Shown here: piece by piece, positions 59,870 through 64,000 of the stretch | Layout of the letters: every line of letters begins with the position of its first letter | How positions within the stretch are numbered: position 1 is the first letter of the stretch | NCBI GenBank assembly: GCA_009733775.1 | Contig: WOGZ01000148.1 | Location: forward strand, 1-64,000 | From: Alectoria sarmentosa | Taxonomy: Eukaryota > Ascomycota > Lecanoromycetes > Lecanorales > Parmeliaceae | Length of the DNA: 64,000 nucleotides | Direction: 5' to 3' | Position numbers and translations under genes: made by a program | Notes under the pieces: generated by a model | What the model saw: only the letters and a program-made list of their open reading frames with translations | Told to the model about the DNA's origin: nothing | Databases searched by the model: none

Positions 59870-60730
59870 TAACGTAGGTGATTTGACTTAAAAATACGAT
59901 ATCTCAATAGTTTTTATATCTTGATAAAGGCTCTATCAGCACGATTCTTTGAATTCATTAGTTGATACGAATGAAGTGAGTGAAGTGACTTAATTGTAGT
60001 GTTAAAACCAGCATAGAATCTGAGATCATATGGGTGTATTTAGAACCAGCATAGAGTCATATTATATGAGTGTATTAAATAAGTATTCTTTCGATTGTAT
60101 TAAGCTCCGCCGGTTGTTAATAAGGTAGCGATGAAGCTAAGTGAGTATGATGTTGAGAAATGCAAGCGAAGAAGAATATCTTTGAAAGATGATGTAGAAC
60201 TCGTTTTTTGATGGATTGAATTGCCGTTAAAAATTTGAATAATGTGATATGTGTTCTTTCGAACGATGTAGGTTGCGATGAAGGTTTTTTGTTTATGAGG
60301 TGTTTATATGATAAAAAGATTCAACGTGTTCTTTATCAGGCTCGGTCGCTTGTTTCGAGTAATAATGAAAAACCCGTTACTTTTTTTCGTCGAGTGAGTG
60401 TACGAAGGAGATTTATTATAATATTAAAATTAATATAAAGTTTAAGATTATATGAGTATATATAATGAGAATAATAAATTTAAAAAGAAAAGATTATGTA
60501 AAAGAAAGAAAGGTTTATATATAAATTCTTAAATTACGCTAAAGTCGATAAACTCGATAAAATTAAGTGATGTTAAAGAAAGTATTATTTAGGTCTCTCG
60601 CGGAGATTTAAAATTGTAATATAACGATTGTTCAATGATTGTATATTTATTTTAAATGTACATCGATTATATATTAATTGAACAATTTAAAAATTCGATA
60701 TGTGACTGAGACTTTTTGAAAGGAGTTATA
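59870..60730. other. Second less mutated island, no gene assigned
   Basis: G and C content rises and C is no longer limited to CpG. A small frame at 60235-60438 (67 codons) is open but has no recognisable domain. The segment includes two imperfect direct repeats of about 37 bp, starting AACCAGCATAGA at 60006 and 60044. Mutation becomes denser again toward 60700. It is probably unique sequence between elements, with RIP leaking in from both sides. Confidence 0.5.
60006..60079. repeat. Two direct copies of a 37 bp sequence
   Basis: 60006-60042 and 60044-60079 both start AACCAGCATAGA and end (T)ATG(G/A)GTGTATTA. They differ at several positions, not only by transitions. Confidence 0.7.
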
Positions 60731-60956
60731 CAATCATATTCATGATTATCGCAATCACAGATTCATGATCATCGCAATCACATATTCATGATCATCGCAG
60801 TCACATATCTATGGTCATCGCAGTCACATATTTATAACCATCGCAGTCATAGACCCGTATTCATCGCAGTCATAAATCCGTATTTATCGCAATCACATAC
60901 TTATGATCATCGCAATCACATATTTATGACCATCGCAGTTACATGCTCGTACTCAT
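60731..60956. repeat. 23 bp minisatellite, about ten copies
   Basis: Units of the form CA(G/A)TCACATATTTATGATCATCG repeat with a fixed 23 bp period. The first is 21 bp. The differences between units are mostly transitions. The array is cut on the right by the C2 LTR at 60957, which took the last unit's TG as its own end. A long plus-strand frame through it arises because 69 bp is a multiple of three; it is not evidence of a protein. Confidence 0.92.
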
Positions 60957-61080
60957 TGTGGAAATATGATGTAGGACACTTAGTTGTATTTCTCTAAAAG
61001 TGCTACGAAGGAAAGTGCGATTATGTTACGAGCGCATGCGCTCGTGTCACGTGATCTATCATATAATCTAAATTTCGACA
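60957..61080 (-). repeat. C2 3' LTR
   Basis: 124 bp, TGTGGAAATATGATG to AAATTTCGACA. It keeps GAGCGCATGCGCTC and one TCACGTGA box; the second box is mutated to TCATATAA. Confidence 0.94.
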
Positions 61081-62279
61081 TTTTTTTTCGCACGTATACT
61101 TTTAAAAAAATCGAATGTTGAGTAAATAAAGTGAATCGAGCGTCGAATAATTATAATGAATTTAACGTCAAATAATTAATGTGAAATCATTTTTATATAT
61201 CTTTCTTATTTTTTATGCGCTTAATAAAAACCCGAATTTCAAATACGAAATTCGAAATTCGCGATGTTCAAAATCGGGTAAGAATAATGAAAATTCGAAA
61301 AAGAATATAATCATTTTTTCATGAATCATTCTTATTTCATAAATTATTTTTATTTTTTATATATCATTTTCTTCTCTCTTTTATAAACATTCGAATTTCA
61401 AAAACGAGATTCGAAACTCGCGATGTTTAAAGCCGGGTAAAAAGAGTGAAAATCGAAAATCTAAAAACGATTATATTCTTTTGAACATATTCGTCACGAT
61501 GTTATATAGAAAAAATTTCACTTTTTGACGAAAAATCGTTTTTTAACAAATTTATTTTCAGTTTATTTGATACATATCAAAAATCGATCGATATATAATC
61601 GATGAATATATGTGAGAGTTTATTTTTCGATTGAACGAAATATTCCGAATTGCATATGCATATATATGTATATATACGATCGACTGTAAAACTTGTGAGG
61701 CTATTTTAAAATATTAATGCTTGATAATAATGATTGATAATATATATGCGAAAAATGTATAATGACGATATATATGATAATAATAACGATAATAACGTTT
61801 AAGAGTATAAATGTGATAATTTTAAAAATATGAATATAATGATTTTAAAAGATATGATAATGATGATCTGATAAAAATATTTAAGACGATTAACAAAAAA
61901 ACGTCAATAGCGACCTTTTGAATAACGTCGCAGATTTCAAATTTGAATCGAATATAAATATAAATGTTTCGAAAAGAGGTTCGCAAAATTTGTTATTATA
62001 ATTATAATAATAATAAATTAATTTCTGATATAATGATAACATAACGGAATTTTGATACGTTAAAATTAGTATTGAGATTTTGCGAATAATTTTGATCTCG
62101 ATTAATCATTTGATCGATTATCCGAAATGTGAAAATCAATAAAATCGCTTTTTTAAAATTAAGAATATTAAATAATAATAATGAGGCGATTCAAATAACT
62201 TAAACGTCTTAAACGTCTCTTTTAAAATAATGATTTAAATAATTTTAAATGAATAATGTAAAGTTACTTTCATTTTAAA
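61081..62279 (-). other. C2 3' untranslated region
   Basis: Non-coding; matches A1 613-1739 but slightly longer, with an extra GTCGAATAATTATAATGAATTT-like unit near 61130-61170. The shared block is at 61519-61538 (inverted). Confidence 0.75.
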
Positions 62280-64000
62280 GATATCGTGAAAAACAATAAA
62301 TTTATTAAGACATAAAATCTTGATAAGATCATCAATCATTTATTTATCAATAAAAATATATTAAACATTTATAATATCATTATTGACTTTTTCGCGCACA
62401 AAATAATAAACGATATTAATATGTTTAATGCGAATATGAAATTGAGCGTTCTTTGCGAAAGCGATTGCGTTTTAATTATTTTTAAAAATTATGATAATCT
62501 TAAAATTCGAATCGTCAAATCGCAAAAATTAATTAAAAAGGTTTTTTAATTAAATAATTTTTTTAATAATTTATATTTGATCGATATATTTTATTTCATA
62601 AATAAATAATATTATAATAATTTAACGTTTATTTGATTAATTAATAACGTCGTTATTCAAATTGAATAAATAATCGAAAATGAACCTTCGAATTGAGTTT
62701 TCAATTCAATTAAAATTAATGTAATCGAATAAATTTTTTAAAAAGTTCTTATACACGAATTTATAATGCATCGTGTTTTTAAAATATCGAAAAATTCGAA
62801 TAATCGCATTTTAATGCGCTGAAATAAAATTAATTAAATATCGATTAATTAAAAAAACAACATAAATGATATCGAGACGAATTTTCAACATAACGTATAT
62901 AAAAGAATTTATAACGAATTGATATTTTTCACGAAGCTTTTTAAAAATCACATAATTCTTTTTAACGAGCGTTAATTTGCGATTGATTTCAAATGATATA
63001 TTAACAAAAATGAGATTTCAATATTTGAAATGATTAAAAAAGCGTATAATATACGTTTTTTGTTTTAAACGAATAATGTCGTTATAACGATTTCTTTTAA
63101 CGATTATGTTCAAATAAAAAGCGTATAATCTCAAATTTAACATATGAAATTTGACGTTTAAGATATTTTTAATTCATTTGATGACGACTTTATTGCGATT
63201 TATGATCAAAACATCATCGACATAAAACGTTATAATGATTTTTTTTTTAAAGTTCATAAATACATTATTATTCGATTCGATAAAATTGAAATTTAATTTT
63301 TTTATATAAATCGAGAAATGTTGATATTAAATTTTAAAAGATTATTTCAAATCATAAAGAGTTTTATTTAATTTATAAACCTTAATATTATCTTTGTTAA
63401 AGTTTTCAAATTGTTATATATAAATGTTTTTTTGAATATCATTATAAAAAAAACCGATTTTGACGTTTATTTATTTTATATTTTAATTCATAATCGTCGT
63501 AAACGTAAAGATAATTTTATAATTTATAAACTTTATCATTAACGCGAAAATATTATGATAATCACGATTTTTTTATTATTCGAATTTTCGAACAATTCAA
63601 CGTATTTTATAACGAATAATTTCTCTTTTAAAACCTCGTTTCACGATATAAATTTAACGATCTCGAAAAACACGAACCCTTAAAGACGCCTGAATAAGAT
63701 ATCAAATATTGTTATTCATAAAAGACTTATACTCATCTCACATGTTAATCTTTCAATTTATATAAAATAAATCATTGAAAATCGTTTATTCGTAAATTAT
63801 AAATTCGAAAATATTAAGTTTATTAATATGATTTATAAAAAAAACAAAAATAACGAAAATTTTCGTTAAAGAATTAAATGATAAATTACGAAGATTCGAA
63901 ATAATGAAATTTTTATGATTATCAAATATCTTTTAAATAATTTTATACTCGAGATGTTTTTATATAATTTTTATTTTAATAAATTTCGAAGACATTAATG
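62280..64000 (-). pseudogene. C2 RNase H and reverse transcriptase remnant
   Basis: Minus-strand pol of family A. The catalytic box is intact Y-V-D-D (63213-63224), unlike A1, where it is Y-V-D-N. It is followed by the IKRIK..LNVKFHI block. The RNase H tail lies at about 62280-62360. Stops are common, as in the other copies. Confidence 0.85.

Larger units (their letters stand above)
60957..64000 (-). mobile_element. Ty1/copia element C2, family A, partial (runs off the window)
   Basis: Begins with a 3' LTR (60957-61080, 124 bp) and continues leftward-reading like A1: 3' untranslated region to about 62280, then RNase H and reverse transcriptase to the window end. It aligns with A1 489-about 3500 throughout. 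The five bases before it are CTCAT; the matching duplication would lie beyond 64000. Confidence 0.93.

Noticed and set aside
60731..60956. CRISPR-like array
   Set aside because: The whole 23 bp unit repeats with no separate spacers, and the organism is a fungus.
60788..60997. 69-codon frame across the 23 bp repeat and into the C2 LTR
   Set aside because: It is produced by the repeat period and runs into an LTR; it is not a gene.
1..64000. Mitochondrial or plastid origin suggested by the AT-richness
   Set aside because: Nested nuclear-type LTR elements with target duplications, a chromodomain, a LINE and RIP-type decay; no organelle genes, rRNA or tRNA were seen.

Overview
The window looks like a repeat-filled, AT-rich block from the nuclear genome of a filamentous ascomycete (Pezizomycotina). 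Three things point there: Ty1/copia elements, a chromodomain Ty3/gypsy element and a Tad-like LINE; almost every reading frame is shattered by transition changes that turn CAA, CGA and TGG codons into stops, as repeat-induced point mutation (RIP) does; and C survives mostly as CpG. I see no intact host gene, rRNA, tRNA or CRISPR array. I name no genus.

Layout. (1) 1-488 is AT-rich flank with a cluster of TGTCAACAATTT-like motifs. (2) 489-7641 is a complete minus-strand copia element (A1), with 124 bp LTRs and target duplication ACGAT. (3) 7647-10771 is unassigned sequence ending in a less mutated island. (4) 10772-37167 is a three-deep nest: copia B0 (136 bp LTRs, duplication CTATT) was entered by an 11 kb chromovirus at 12621-31414 (258 bp LTRs, AAAAG), which was entered by copia B1 at 15471-23120 (136 bp LTRs, GATTT). 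(5) 37173-about 37680 is the other half of the less mutated island. (6) From about 37.7 to 59.9 kb lies a Tad-like LINE, split by copia C (38454-54310, 122 bp outer LTRs, CAAAA), which itself holds minus-strand copia B2 (45669-53145, 134 bp LTRs, AAATA). (7) 59.87-60.73 kb is a second less mutated island, followed by a 23 bp tandem repeat. (8) At 60957 a further minus-strand A element (C2) begins and runs off the window.

Families. A (A1, C, C2) and B (B0, B1, B2) have the usual copia order gag, protease, integrase, reverse transcriptase, RNase H. Both have a primer site that reads like the anticodon arm of initiator tRNA-Met, so half-tRNA priming is likely. Their pol proteins differ clearly, but the leader start, the roughly 1.1 kb 3' untranslated region and much of the LTR are shared. 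The chromovirus encodes gag, a C2H2 finger, retropepsin, reverse transcriptase, RNase H, integrase and chromodomain. After that it carries a further 3.3 kb with a separate, stop-ridden frame of about 650 codons (29015-30958) that I cannot assign; this is the best candidate for something undescribed.

All domain calls come from reading conceptual translations by eye. Domain edges inside decayed pol regions are approximate to about 100 bp. LTR edges and target duplications were read base by base.
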